Below are positions 38,092-51,100 of a DNA stretch of 64,000 bases, piece by piece (the stretch's first letter is position 1; each line of letters opens with the position of its first letter). Where the stretch lies: positions 9,169,163 through 9,233,162 of the forward strand of contig JANVCC010000077.1 in assembly GCA_025345505.1 (NCBI GenBank). The letters are read 5' to 3'. The position numbers and the translations under genes were made by a program. This DNA comes from Todiramphus chloris collaris. Its lineage: Eukaryota; Chordata; Aves; Coraciiformes; Alcedinidae. The notes below the pieces were generated by a model. The model searched no databases and was not told the origin of the DNA. It worked only from the letters and a program-made list of their open reading frames with translations.

Positions 38092-40691
38092 CAGCTACGT
38101 ACCTGGTGAGTGAAGTTAGGATTAGGAATGTGTATTTAGCATGTAGCTCAAAGGATATTATTTTATTTAAATTTATTTTCTAATGGTGGTACAATGTTTG
38201 CTCACCCATTTTGATTATTTTCAGTGGGGATTACACACCTTTAAAAGCAATCACATGTAAGCGTCTTGAAGGAAATATCATCCAAATAGCTTAGCTGTTA
38301 ACAGCGTACCTGCAGTGAGCCACAGAAAGCTGTTTCTAACATTGCAGCTGCCCAGAAATATTTGGGGTGTTCCTTCATTCCTGCAGTAGGTTTGTTAACC
38401 TTTTCTGTACAAGACAAGTGCTGACCACTCTGTGAAACACTCTGTACTTGGTTTGTTTGGTTCAGACATTAGAAAGCATGAAACTGGGGTAAGTGCTTAC
38501 AGAATACACACTTCAACAGAAATCCCCACCCAGCTCTTGCTTATTGCTCTAATTCTCCCTGAACACTCTTCTGTTTCAACCACTTATGGGACTAGTACCT
38601 TAGCTGGTGAGAAACAGTGAAACTCCACTGCATCCATTTATACCAGCTAGGAAAACTAAAAAATAAATGGAACAGCCAAACAAATTCTCAGTACTTCAGA
38701 GCAGAGAACATTGCAAGGTTTTGAAAGCACTCAGGGGATTTAGACACAATTTCAATGGACAGTTTATGTCCTAATCTCTTACACTACTCTAAAGAAATAT
38801 TAACCCACTGTTTTCTATGAGGTTATGGTCAGAACCACATCCTTCTTTTGATTTGCTGTAATTCAAAATAAACCAGAAGTTTTAATAGACTTCATTTATG
38901 TCATAGTCCTTTCCCTAATCTTAAACCAGAAGCTAATCTTGTGTAGCCCTTGTTAGGACTGGAGTCATTCTTCCACAACTGCTTATGATGGGTGGGCATT
39001 AGCAGAGTAAGTGCTGACACTGTGCTGCTGCTTTTATGGACTGGGATGTGGCCATAATTACAGCCTGAGGGGAGAACAAGCATGTAGCCACATTGCTCAG
39101 GATCACCATCCTTCACTTCGTGGATGTAGTAACCTACCCGTGACCCATATGAAAAATGTTTTATCTACTTCAGAGTCTAATCTCACCTATCTGAGCTGGA
39201 TGGAAGCCAGAGGAATATAGTACCTATGTATCTACATACCCAAATCCAGAATAGGAGAGGGACCTGAGGGTAGAGACTGCAAGGAGACAAGGATGAAGGA
39301 GATTCCTACTGCTTTCACCACCCAGTGCAACTGTACTATTTGCCACTACAGCATGCTGCAAAAGTAATTCCTAAAATCCATTAATGCAATTGTTTCACTT
39401 AATGTGGAAGAAGAGTGTGGTCTGATTTAAAACCTACTGAAGCAGGATTTCAGTAGGCTTGGACATGGTCTCTAGAATAAACCAAAAGACATAGAAAAAA
39501 TGAATGGGGAGCATATGTAAAAGGACTTCATACTGCCCACATCCTACTGGAATTGTAAGGCTTATGCTAGGAAAGAAGCCTCACAATAATACCAGAGCAC
39601 ATATAATAATTGAAAATCACATTTTTAACTAAGCGATTTTTCTGTTTCATTCCCAAGAGTTGCAGAGTAGATCAAATAAATATCCTCATTGTATTTCTGT
39701 AAGAAAAAGATTTATATATTGCTACGTGAGAATAAAAATCAAACAAAACATCATTTAAAGTAGCCTTCAAGATCAACTTAATGTTCAGGACACAAAATCC
39801 TGTATGTAACCTTAGAGGTCATTTTATTTCAAGCTGTGCCAAGAAACCTTTCTCCATTTTCTTTTACCTTTAAATGTATTTTTTTAACTCTGAAACAAGT
39901 AACAAGTATGCTTTCTTCTTGAAGGCTCACACTGTATTTCTGCTAGTGATGTTCTGTTTGCTTTGGCTTCAGGCAGAAAAATTTCTTCAATTCCACTGTA
40001 TTCTACAGCCAAGAGCTGCAAAGATATTTAGGAGGGGCTTGAATAGAAAAAAGTATTTCAGCATTTTACTCCACAGAAATTCCCTTTCCTCCTTTTAAAA
40101 CGTAAAATATTAATCTTTTTTAAGGACAAAGTCCTTCCTGAGCTGAGTACAAGTCTATTTCACACACAGAATTCTCATTAAAAGAGAAAAGGTCACAGAA
40201 GCTGCATTACTGTCTGATTAGAACTGCTTTGACATTCCAAGTGCACAAGGGTGTCACATATAGGGAGGCTGGTTAGTGTCTATTTGAAATACTGGTCTTC
40301 CTTGAGTCGATGGAGAATGTTGTATCCAGAGCCAGACCGACACTTCACAGAAATATTTCACGGCTGAGCTTTCACGATCTCTCATGCTAACCTGCCTGTA
40401 CAGACAGTTTGAGTACAAACACTGTAAGCTCCTACGTGACTTTCAGAAAGTGGTAAACCTCTTGAAGCTGTTCTGTGCACATCATGCAGTATTCTTTACG
40501 TGCATGTCTAATCATCCCTGTAGTTCCAAAGTAAAACAAAGAATGATATCTGACCCTAGCAGCTGTACTTGCAAAGCTGAACAGTACTTCTTAAGCTGGC
40601 AGGCCCTCTCTTCTATTATTTAGGCTCTACAGACCAAAAAAAAGGCTCACAGTTTCAGATGTTAGTTTTCTGTGTTCTTGTTTGTTTGATG

Positions 40692-41463
40692 TGTGTCTTT
40701 TCCTGTAGAAAAAGTCCTGTTTTGAGTTAGAATGGGGCAATTCAGTTCAGTGATTTTACTTTTCAGCTCAGTCTCTTCTAACTGCAGTTTCTGCAGTTAG
40801 CAGCCTGTTTTCACAGACAGTATCTGCTTCTAACAGTGATGACACCCAATGTTTAGCGTTACTACCAAGGATTGGTATGTGGACCAAGGACACCGCTGGA
40901 TTTTGTGTAGCACATTGAGGGGTGCAGAAGGCCAGAGGCCACATCTGCAGGGAGGAGTGGCCAGGACAGGTGGCTCTAAACTGACCACTGAGGCATTCTA
41001 TCCCATATACATGGTATTTGGTATAAAGCTGGGGGATCAAAAAGGTCAAGTTCTTCTGGCTTCTTCCTCACTTCTGCAATGACTGGCATCTGAGGAAGAC
41101 TCTGTCTGTTCTGCCTTTGATCCTGATCCATGCATTCCTGAATCCAATTACAGAATCCAGCTCCTGAACATGATTTTGTCTGCCGCTGAGTCCAGTCTGA
41201 GATGTCCCCAGTGCCTGTTCCACAACATCAGTGGTGTCAGTGACATAATTGCCATCAGGGAGGTTGGTTTTGATACTGGTTTTGTATATATTTGTATATA
41301 TTCAATTTTATTGTTATTTTCATTAAAGCTGTTCTGTCTTTCTTTTCTGACTGATAAGTCTCTCTCCCTTATTCTTTTTCTCTTCTCCTTTGGGGAGGAA
41401 GAGAGGTTAACAGAGAGTGTCTGTTATAGGTCTAGCAGACTGTGCTGACCCTAAACCTTGACA
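40692..41463 (+). mobile_element. Solo LTR (ERVL-like), upstream of the receptor gene
   Basis: A plus-strand LTR about 770 bp long. It has a TATAAAGCTGGGG promoter region at about 41,020, a repeated TTTGTATATA with a CATTAAAGCTG 3' region at about 41,280-41,330, and the end block CTAAACCTTGACA. The left boundary is estimated from the block TGTCTTTTCCTGTAG. I could not find a matching target duplication, so the ends are approximate. No gag, pol or env is present. Confidence 0.75.
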
Positions 41464-44417
41464 AGAGCACAACATCTGTTGCATCACAGAACTCCTTTAA
41501 AAAGTGTCTTTCACATTCTCCCAGGAATGCTCTATGCAAAGCAGATCAGGTAGTTCTGGTAGAGACTACAATAAAAATAGACACTTTGCCTATTTTGAAT
41601 GAAGTAAGGTTGGATGGAGGTTCTGTTAGCAAATTCTTATTTTTGACCAGCCAGGGAACTGGCTGTGCATGCCACAATGATTTCAAGACAGTGCAGACTC
41701 TCTCATTTAATCATATAAATACATCTTGTCTGCCCCTGCTGTGAACTGAGACATCACAGTCTCTAAACTCTAAAAACCATGTTTATAACCAAGAGGTTTA
41801 TTTGGTTGCCTTGGATTTTTTTAGTTGTTGTTGCTGCTTTTCTCAAATTCAAGCCATCAAGCTTTGATAAACTCAGGATTCAGCCTAAGATAATTAATTT
41901 AAGCTGAAGAAGAACTTAACAATTTGAATGAAGAGGAGGCTTGATTTTAAGTCAAAACGTCTTGAGATTGCACACTGAATATAGAATAGTGGCTCTACCC
42001 TTCCCTGTATTCACAGAATTCTTAGTCTGCTGAGCAATGAGATGAGAAAAGTGAGCTGGATTTTGTGCTAAAATAAAGATAACAGTGTAAAAACCAAGGA
42101 AAAATGCAAGTTTTTTCTGGGAATGAAGATGTTGGTTCACAATAACCACAACAAGGTAAAAGCCAAATGTACAAGTGAATAAACTTGTACTGTCAGGAGC
42201 TACTTAACCCCTACTGCCAGGGTCTGCAAGAACTGGCCCATGGAACCTCTGGGTGAGAAGTAAGGGCTTTTCCTGTCTTTATGGCATGGGAACACAACTC
42301 TGTGACTGAAGAAAAGCAAATGTGCCACGTGTCCTTAAGCATAGGAAGGGAGGGCATGTGATGAGGAAGTGCAGGCTCTTTAGTCTAACAGCAGTTCTAC
42401 AAAAGGTTTTAGTCCAGTTTTAGGGACAGTGGAGGGAGAGAGAGGAGACTGCCTAGGATATCAAAGGAAGCTTTTGTCAAATTAACCTTCTTTCTATGTT
42501 ATTGAACTGTTTTTTCTCAATGTAAGATACGTAGTAGTTCTTCTCAGTTTGGGTTCATATAACACGTGATGTGGTAGCATATGAGAAACCATCATCAGAG
42601 GAAACATCCTAAGAACTGTGAGACAGACAAAGAACAGCAACATTTATGAAGGAATTGGACCAAAAGATGGCAACTATTCATGCTCCTCAAGAACCCTGCT
42701 TTCACTTGACCAGCCTTGGTAACTCTTTTCATTTTATTATGTTAGCACAAAAAGCATGACCAGACCAACTGAATTTAATAGAATGACTAAGTCTGGAAAC
42801 AGAGATAATATGGAGGATAACTGCACAATTACACAGAGCAGCTTTGAAAACCTCAAGAAGAATGAGAGGAAATTTGGTACTGTCACAAAAGACAACTTGT
42901 CATAAAAGATAGGATCAAGGTCACCTGATAATAAGCATTTTCACTATAGCTTAGGATGGCACAAATTCTGTTGCAGGTCAATACAACAGAGCAGGCAGCG
43001 TATTTGAAAGTGGAAGGAAAAGAAAATCTCCCACCTTGTGACAGATTCCACGGTGAATGTGCCTCTATTTTCTTACAGTCTCTGGACAATTTTCTTTCTA
43101 CGAGTGCGTATTCACTGGAGCAGAATTACAGTGTATTCTTTAAAAACACTGTGGAAGATGGTAAACTCCGGGGAAGCTAAAGATGTATTTAAGCTAAGGA
43201 ACAATGCTAAGAAAAGAACAAATTCAGCATGGGAAAATTTAGGATGGAAAATAAAACACTTCTAAGTGGGAGGGCAACAGATTGTTCCTTGGAAAAGACA
43301 GGTATTTGAAAATCAATGTACTATGGGGGATAAAACTCCTGCTTTTAGCAGAAATCTTGGTCCATTTTTTACACGCATGTGGTACGCTTTCTTGCATGTG
43401 GCTTGGGCTTCAGGAGGTTCTTTTCCATCCTTCATCAGCACAGATTTAGACTTTAGACTTCACTCACAATATTCCCATTGATGACGTTCAAAAGATGGAA
43501 ATAAAATCTATATACATGCGCACCAATACACAGAGGCACGGATGAAACTAAGTCTTAAGATGTTTCTAGTGTTCTTTCTTGTTCCTGAACTGGAAGATTT
43601 GTTCACTGTTGCCTGTGCAGATCAACTGGAAGAGCACTTGAATATTTGTGAGATGAACTTTTACTGTTGCTGATATTGGCATCTGCTAAGAGCACCGGAT
43701 CTACAAAACAGGGCGAAAGGCAGGGTCAGCAGAGTCACTCTGGAAAAACATTTCATCCCCAAAGCACTTCAATCAGTAAAATTATTGATTCTTTCTCTGC
43801 TCTTGCCTTCCTGTAAGATTGCTTGATACAAGCAGGCTTCATTCTCCCACATCCCCACCCCCTTAAGATTTCCTTTGCCAGCCAAACCCACACAGGAATT
43901 AATGACGAAGAAGGTAGCTGAGCTGATTTCATTTATGTTAGGTTTTGGTGTGCAGTTTTGAGGGATTTTTAAATTTAATTTTATTTTAATTTCTAAGCAG
44001 AGGACAATTAGGATAAACACTATGATCATTCAAGAGGTATTCATGTTGAAGTTTTTAACTGAGCACGCTAAAGCAGAGTTTTGCTGAAAAATAGGACAGG
44101 GTGAACAAGACCGACCATCTCTCAGTTGCCTGGACAGACATCAATAGAATTTAAGATCCTTCTGTGAAACTACCACTGAAATGTGCTACTTGAAAAACTA
44201 CTTGAAACTACCAGTGAAATGAAGTCTTGTCATGTTACAATAAGAGACAATTGATGTCTTCAGAGCTGCCATAGACAGGGTATAAACCACTAGAATAAAA
44301 AGTGAGACAACAACTGTAGAAGTGTCAGAGACAGAAGCTTCCTTCTCCATTTATAACTATGATTTTAGTCAATAGTGCTCACGTATTATGGTAGTGTTTC
44401 AGGTATTTTGTTTTGGG

Positions 44418-44419
<2 letters not shown>
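41464..44419. other. No supported gene
   Basis: AT-rich unique DNA between the third LTR and the poly(T) tract. A near-repeat GAAACTACCACTGAAATG / GAAACTACCAGTGAAATG lies at 44,164-44,221. Nothing else seen. Confidence 0.45.

Positions 44420-44456
<37 letters not shown>
44420..44456. repeat. Poly(T) tract of 37
   Basis: An uninterrupted run of 37 T, preceded by TTTTGGGGG and followed by GTTTATTTTTC. On the minus strand this is a poly(A) preceded a few bases earlier by AATAAA. It could be a retroposed tail or plain homopolymer expansion. Confidence 0.8.
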
Positions 44457-44457
<1 letters not shown>

Positions 44458-44930
44458 TTTATTTTTCTATAGCTAAGCCAAGACAAACTTGGGAAATGTA
44501 TGTAAATGTCTCAGATCTAAAGTCTGAAATATTCCTCTTACAAGGAAGGATTAAAATGTAAAAGTATGAAGGTAGACTTGCATATCCATCAGATCGAACA
44601 ATTCCTACCCCTCCAGAAAAACTAGCATTTCTCCTCTGCTCACAAGCCCTACAGGGATGTAGAGTACAGTAACAATGCATGTCCAAGCTAGAAAAGACTG
44701 TGGGAATTAGCTCCCAGAAATATCTGCAGGCTGAATGCTGAGCCCTAGAGAAACTTAGCATTGGAAAAGTTCCCTGCAGACATAAACAGCCTGGAGTCAG
44801 TATCACTGTGAACCCCCAGGGCCCTGCATGCCATTTAGCCGTGGTGTAGAAGAAAGCTGCCAAGAAAACCTGACAGCTGAGTCTTGAGCCGTTGCAGCAA
44901 CAGGTGTAAAGGCAAAGCACCCCTGCTATA

Positions 44931-45013
44931 GATGACCCTGCTTTGGCAGGGGGAGCTGAATGAGATGATCTCCAGAGGTCCCTTCCAACCCCTACCATAC
45001 TGCGATTCTGTGA
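44931..45013 (+). mobile_element. CR1 LINE 3'-end fragment
   Basis: Plus-strand CR1 terminal segment (GATGACCCTGCTTTGGCAGG, the GATGATCTCCAGAGGTCCC block, then GATTCTGTGA at the end). Only about 83 bp remain. Confidence 0.88.
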
Positions 45014-45039
45014 ACAGGGCAACATGCTGCCTGGCCCGT

Positions 45040-45277
45040 GGCACTTCTCTACAACACTCCAGAGAAACAGCGTCCCTCTGCATTTCCACGCTGCTAGGGT
45101 CGAAGGCCCTTCGCAGAGACAAGCACCCCTAGCAGTGTCCTCCCTGGACACGCCGGGAGGGGACGGGAGCGGCGCCTGCAGCACCACGGACAGCGCCCGC
45201 TCGGCCTGCGTGGCCGGCAGCCTTCTCCTGGAACGCACACACACACCCCCAGAGAGGTCTCTGCCAGGAGACAAAGG
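45040..45277. other. Small GC/CpG-rich island between CR1 fragments
   Basis: Base composition shifts sharply to GC-rich with many CpGs (strongest at 45,145-45,235) in AT-rich surroundings. The stretch contains the RE1 match. No exon or promoter element beyond that is recognisable. A long minus-strand open frame crosses it, but the frame also runs through a reversed CR1 fragment and is judged non-coding. Confidence 0.5.
45177..45197 (+). promoter_or_regulatory. RE1/NRSE element, predicted REST silencer site
   Basis: Twenty of the 21 positions match the classical RE1/NRSE consensus. The run CAGCACCACGGACAGCGCC at 45179-45197 is perfect, and only the second base differs (G for T). REST binds such sites to silence neuronal and neuroendocrine genes in non-neuronal cells. 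It lies about 7.9 kb upstream of the receptor start codon, in a GC-rich stretch between two CR1 fragments. The motif match is direct observation. A link to the receptor gene is inference. Confidence 0.8.
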
Positions 45278-45693
45278 AGGAAAGAGCACCTAGAGTACCT
45301 CCCCTGTGAGGACAGGCTGGGAGAGGTAGGATGCTTCAGCCTGGAGGAAGAGAGACGCTGGAGAGACCTTACAGCAGCCTTCCAGTACCTAAAGGGAGCC
45401 TGCAGGAGAAATGGGAAAGGACTTTCTATCAGGGCGTGTAGTGATAGGACAAGGGGTAACAGTATTTAAATCAACGAGATTTAGATTACATATCAGGGAG
45501 AAATTCTTTACTGTAAAGGAGGTGAGGCACTGGAACAGGTTGCCCAAAGAAGTTGTGGATGCCCAGTCCCTGGAAGTGTTCAAGACCAGGTTGGATGGGG
45601 CTTTGAGCATCCTCGTCTAGTGGAAGGTGTCCCAGCCCATGGCAGGGGGCTTGAAACTAAATAATCTTTAAGATCCCTTCTATGATTCTATGA
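45278..45693 (+). mobile_element. CR1 LINE 3' end
   Basis: Plus-strand 5'-truncated CR1. Conserved blocks run from GAGGACAGGCTGGGAGAG through TGGAACAGGTTGCCCAAAGA to the terminal TATGATTCTATGA. An open frame at 45411-45620 is the translated tail of this element and not a host gene. Confidence 0.92.
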
Positions 45694-47803
45694 AAAATCA
45701 TTCCCTACTTCCTGCATTATCCCAAATGCCCATCTACCCTGGTGATGGGTAAAGGGCAGAAGAGGGCAGAAGAGAGCAATGGCTGTCTTATGGCTCTTGT
45801 GCCATAAGTAAACTGTCTGTTTTCATGGGAAAATAAATTTCATTCATATTTGTCAAACAGAAAGGAAAAAAATCCAGAGGACCACCATCATTCCAGCTGT
45901 TCTTTGTTGTTTATCTAAAGTAATAAAATCCAACTTCCATTTAATTAACTATCCCACTAACAACAATCTGTTCTGGAGCTTTGAAAGCTCTTAATACTAA
46001 AGGTTTTGTGTGGAGGACTGTCATCTAGTTTGATTATGGTTTGCATAATAAAATTCAATAGTGATAAGAACACTATTTGGAAGTGTGTTGTTCTGCCCTC
46101 TCATGCAAAATCATGTTAAAAAAAAAGAAGGGGGGGGAAGAGAGATTGGACTTTAATAACCTACATCATCAGGATTAAAAACAAACTACCAGATCTTCTA
46201 ATGAGGCCTTCTACATGTTTTCAGCAGACTTCCATTTAGACTAAGGAAGTACTATTTAAAAAAAAGAAAAGAAAACATTTTCCAGATTATTCACAGCCAA
46301 GCTGTTTCATAATTACCTCCCCTCCACACTCCCCCCAAATGTACAGATCTGTATTTGCTGTGTATGTGTGCGTGTACATTGTAGCCATTTTAGTTATGTT
46401 TCAACATCTGTGTTTATTCTCTTTCTTTATCTTGTTTTCCCATCTTCACTCACAGCAGACATTAAAGGCATCTGATTTTAGATAAGCAAAAAATGGAGCA
46501 CAAAAAGCTCAATGTGGAAGAAATTAGAGGAATATAGAAGGTGAATGATCACATCACGATGATTCCCACCGCCGTGACTTAGCCCCACACACCACTTCTG
46601 TTGTAATACTGGTTATAAATGGCAATACTTCTGACTTGATATTCTCTCTTACAAAAACCAATGTGAATTTTGCTGGGGATTTCAACCTAGTCCAGGTTCT
46701 CCCCTGCCCTTTTCTTTAACACATTTGTTTTAGAATGTCCTCTTTCACTCTGATAGCTTTTCACCATCTTTCTACTTAATGAAAGAAGTTTGAAACTACA
46801 AAGACCATCAGATTTCTTTTATTGTGACTCCTTCTGGCTCATCTTTTCCAGCCCTTCCTTTGGATACTCTTCCACTGTTTAATGAATCTTAACAAGCAGG
46901 ATTCCAGACCCATCTGCAGAGTTACTCAGTTCATATCAGTCAGTCCTATTATTCCCCATGGATACTATCCCATTATCTGATTGCTATTAAATTAAAAGTT
47001 TAGTCTCTAAGTAACATAACACTTTAAGAAGTGTTTTGTTCATTTTGTGACTGCATTTGTGATGGAAAAATTGGCTTTATTTATGGGCTTTGTCAAGTAC
47101 ATGAACATCATCAAATGTCACAGTTCAGCTCTAATTTAATGAACACTCTTGTTTTCAGCTGAATGTATTGATTGAACTGCCGTTGATTAGAAGACTTGAA
47201 CATGCCATGTCTACAATAAATATCTACCCCATAATTTGTCCATTTTTCCACAGACATTCTTATTCTACAGAACAAATCTGGTTTACTTTGCATGGTTTCT
47301 GAATATCTGCAATCCATGGTCACTAGCTTCAGGGCTGAATGTGACCACCATCTGATGTTGGTGACTGACAGCAAAAGATGCTCCTCCCATGACTGCTGTG
47401 ATCCAAGATATGCTACTTGAGGCACAGAAATCAGCCCACCCCATTTTTTTTATTTTTATTTTTTAAACCCCAGATTCTTTCCTCCTTTCTAGGTGACTAA
47501 TGCTAACTCAATCACCAATACAGTGCCTACTGTTTCATTAAGCAAATGAACTCCGCTGTGTAATGAGTGTTGATTTCACACTTGTTAACCAAAGCATGTG
47601 GGAACTTTAACCTGGAATGTTAGGTTCTGCTGGCTTTGATAAAAACTTTTTACAGTAAAACTGCAATAATAAAATAACTAATAGCTCAAGTGTGATCCTT
47701 TTTGATATTACTTAATACATGAGAAGAGATTGGCTGAGAACTGTGAGGTCGAGCATGACCCATATGTTTCCATTTCTTACATAACTTTACATATTATCAC
47801 TTT
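45694..47803. other. No supported gene
   Basis: Only a purine run (A9 then G-rich, about 46,118-46,138) stands out between two CR1 copies. Confidence 0.45.
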
Positions 47804-48113
47804 CTGCAACTCCCTGAAAGAAGGTTGGAGGCAGGTGGGGGTTGGTCTCTTCTCCCAAGTAACAAGAGATAGGACAAGAGGAAAGGGCCACAGGTTGTGC
47901 CAGGGGAGGTTTAGGTTGGATATTACGTTATAAATCCCTGAAACAGGCTGCCCAGGCCAGTGGTGGAGTCACCATCCCTGTAGAGATTTGAAAGATGTGT
48001 AGGTGTGATGCTGAGGGACATGTTTTAGTGGTGGACTTGGTACTGCTAGGATAACACTTGGACATAATGATGTTAAAAGCCTTTTCCAAGCTAAACAATT
48101 CTATGATTCTATA
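47804..48113 (+). mobile_element. CR1 LINE 3' end
   Basis: Plus-strand CR1 fragment (CAACTCCCTGAAAGAAGGTT, GGGGTTGGTCTCTTCTCCCA, CAGGGGAGGTTTAGGTTGGA) ending ATTCTATGATTCTAT. It lacks a stretch around 47,925, where normal CR1 encodes the AGGAAAAATTTCTT block. Confidence 0.9.
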
Positions 48114-51100
48114 TATTTTGCTTCACCATTGCAACAACAAAAATGAATTCTTTCCTACTGAGAAAGCTAAGTATTGTTTCAGATGTTTCATTCCTAGTAG
48201 CAGTGAATCATGAGAACTATATAATAACTAGAGTAAAATGAAAAAGCTCCAGAGAATCCAGAGAGCTGATATATGCTACATAGAACTCATTTATTATTTT
48301 AACCCAATTGCTCTTAGTCATACTGCAGGTGTTCAGCAAGACTTACAGTGAGCATTGCCTATTGAACAAGGTGAGATCTGTCCAAACAGAAAACAACTTA
48401 GTCACTGCAAATGTAACATCAAGAAGCTCACAGCGTTTTATGCACAATAATGAACATGTCTTTCTGACACCATGCAAAGATCACTGTCATCTCCAAACTA
48501 GGGAGAATGAAGCTGTGTCTAGATTGTTTTCATCCTGGAGAAGGACAGATATTGCTGGTAGAATTGACAAAGGAATCTAAATCTGCTGATGTCCTACCTA
48601 GGCAAACCACCTTTCCCTATTACTGTATGAGGTGTCATAACTCCAGAAGAATAAGAAAGTAAGGCAAGGATTTCTAATTAAATATTTTCTCCTTTCCTTG
48701 TTTATTTTCCAACATTGTAAAGCCTAGATTCAAGCAGACAAAATCAAAATACACAGCCCTAGGCAGTAAACTCCTCCAGAGACTTTTCTTAAGATGTCCA
48801 CACTATTATACTTTCAGAAAAAGCCAAAACTCTATCCTCTATGAGTAATAGTTGCTATTTTTGGTTCTAATAGGGGAAAAAAAGGATTTTAAGCCTGGCT
48901 ACCTAGCCTGGTTTTATTTATCAAACATATTATACGACATTCTTGTTAATAGAAAATGAAGGAGAAAAAAACCTGCTGAATTCTGACCTCACAATTAGTC
49001 TCTCGCAGCACTGAAATAGTCTTTTTGCAGTCAGGAACACAAACTCCCTTCTTTTGAATAGCTTGCAGAGAACTGGTGCACCTCAAAAACAGAACAGAAA
49101 CCACTGTCGATTAAGTAAGATGTACACGTAGGAGCTAAGAAGAAATGTAGTAGCTATATTTATTTAAGCTATTCTTTTTTTTCCCCCTTTTTTTTTTTTT
49201 TGTAGTTGTTCCCACTGATTATTTTAATTGAAAAATACCCATGAGACCTAGAATATTCAAGAAAATACACTGACAAATGGCAATTTTATAATCCTATTAA
49301 ATCCTGAAATAAGAGTAGCAGTTTGATGCCATGTTGAATGAATTGAAATACTTGGAGAGTTGTGGGATGACACTGTCACTGACATAGTTTTCTATGCAAA
49401 ATTATGGGTCATGACCTTCAAAACTGAAAGTGCTATTCTGCTCACAAGCCAGAAGAAATCAATTTCATTCTTTTTCACTCCCCAGTCTTGTTCCTATTCA
49501 GACCAACTAGCCTTAGACCACAAGGGACAGGGCTCTGATGTGAAAGAAGGCAGAAGACATGAAACTGTCCTTCAAGGTCTGAAGAGAGACAGAGTCTATA
49601 AACAGTGTGATGTGGGTACCCACAGCCTCAGTCCCCTTCTCAGCCACCTGTATCAGCTTGGTTGTGCCTCCAGGCAGAACAAAGACTCTCTTTCCTCAGG
49701 TAGCACCACATGAACCCTAACAGTAGGAGGTTTGTACTTCACGTATTCCAACAGCTGGCATAGATCCACCTGGATGGAGACCATCCCTGTCAATGAAAAG
49801 AGATTCCCACATAGCTGCACCACTATGATCCAGAGGTACAGAGAGGTCATGGGCCAATAGACCAGTGATCATGTCAAATATTTCTACAGTGTGCATATTT
49901 CATTTTTCAGGATTGAGATTGTAAAATTTCAACCTTTTTTCTGGTCTATAGTGAAAATTAAAACCTTTAAAATCACTCACAGACCATTTTTCATCATTTC
50001 CTCCAAAGCACATGTTACCCCATAAAGCAGCAGTGAACTCAACAGCTCCAGAAATATGTTAGAAATCTCTTTATTGGTATCCTTGGGAAAATGGAGCTAC
50101 CATGACTCTGGAGCCTGAATATCTGGGGTCTATTCCCTGATCTGTGACCTTCTGCATCTAAGATTCAAGCTCCTATTTTAGCCCTGAAAACCCATATTTG
50201 CCTTTGTTGCAATAACATGGGATGATGAAAATACCCCCCTAATCTGGTTTCAAGTACTCAAGATTATAATTGCCCTTCACATGACCTCTGAACCAAACCT
50301 ACGTAGCCCTGGGTTCACACCTCACTTCATGAAAGTTTTAACAAATTGTGATGAAACCTCAATAGCTGAAAGCAAGACAAAGGCATCTTTTAATCGTCAA
50401 ATTAGCTGGAGGGAAGAGTTGGAACTGCTTTCACTCTGGAAAGAAGGGGAAATCATTAAAGGAAATCATCCCCTTTTCTTTTTCCAAGTAATTAGAAGAA
50501 CCATCTGTATGTTCATTCCACCACAGTTAAGGGCGTAGATTAGCATTTCAGAGAGATTTGAGTTAAACTAGCAACACTTTGATGTGTTAACATGAATGAT
50601 GCTAAAATTTCTAAGGCTCTCAGTGTTATACAAGTTAAAAAGGGTACACATGTCACTTTCCAGTCACTCTTTTTAAATGACTATTCAGCAGAGACAAATT
50701 TACATTCAGACAATTTTCCTTTTATCTCTAAAAATATATTTAAAAAAATAATAATAGGTTCCCATTAAAATAAATATAGAATTTACATAATGCCCATCTG
50801 TAACCCTGTGGATCTGTACTGCCAGACATGGCACATGTTGCCATAATGAAATCAAAATTATACAAAAAGCTTATAAAAACATTCAAATATAAACAAGTTA
50901 AGCAAGACTTTTAGCTATGATTGTTTCTACCCAATAGGAAAAACAATCCCTCAATATTTCTTCTGTGATTTACAAGGGTATAGCAAAATTTTGGGCACAT
51001 AGTCATAAATAATTAAAGCACATGAAAAAGACAAAATGAAAACAGAGATGTTCTATGGACTTAGTTTCACATAGATAAAACACAACAATCTCTAGTGTGA

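Larger units (their letters stand above)
37331..40691. other. Upstream flank of the receptor; no other gene
   Basis: Holds the microsatellite at 37,651 and the CTCF-like site at 38,078. No upstream coding exon was recognised on either strand. A noncoding 5' exon of the receptor could lie here. Confidence 0.45.

Noticed and set aside
45389..45620. 73-aa minus-strand and 69-aa plus-strand frames
   Set aside because: They fall wholly inside a CR1 3' end. The same peptide-like strings recur at 63.2 kb because the repeat is shared.
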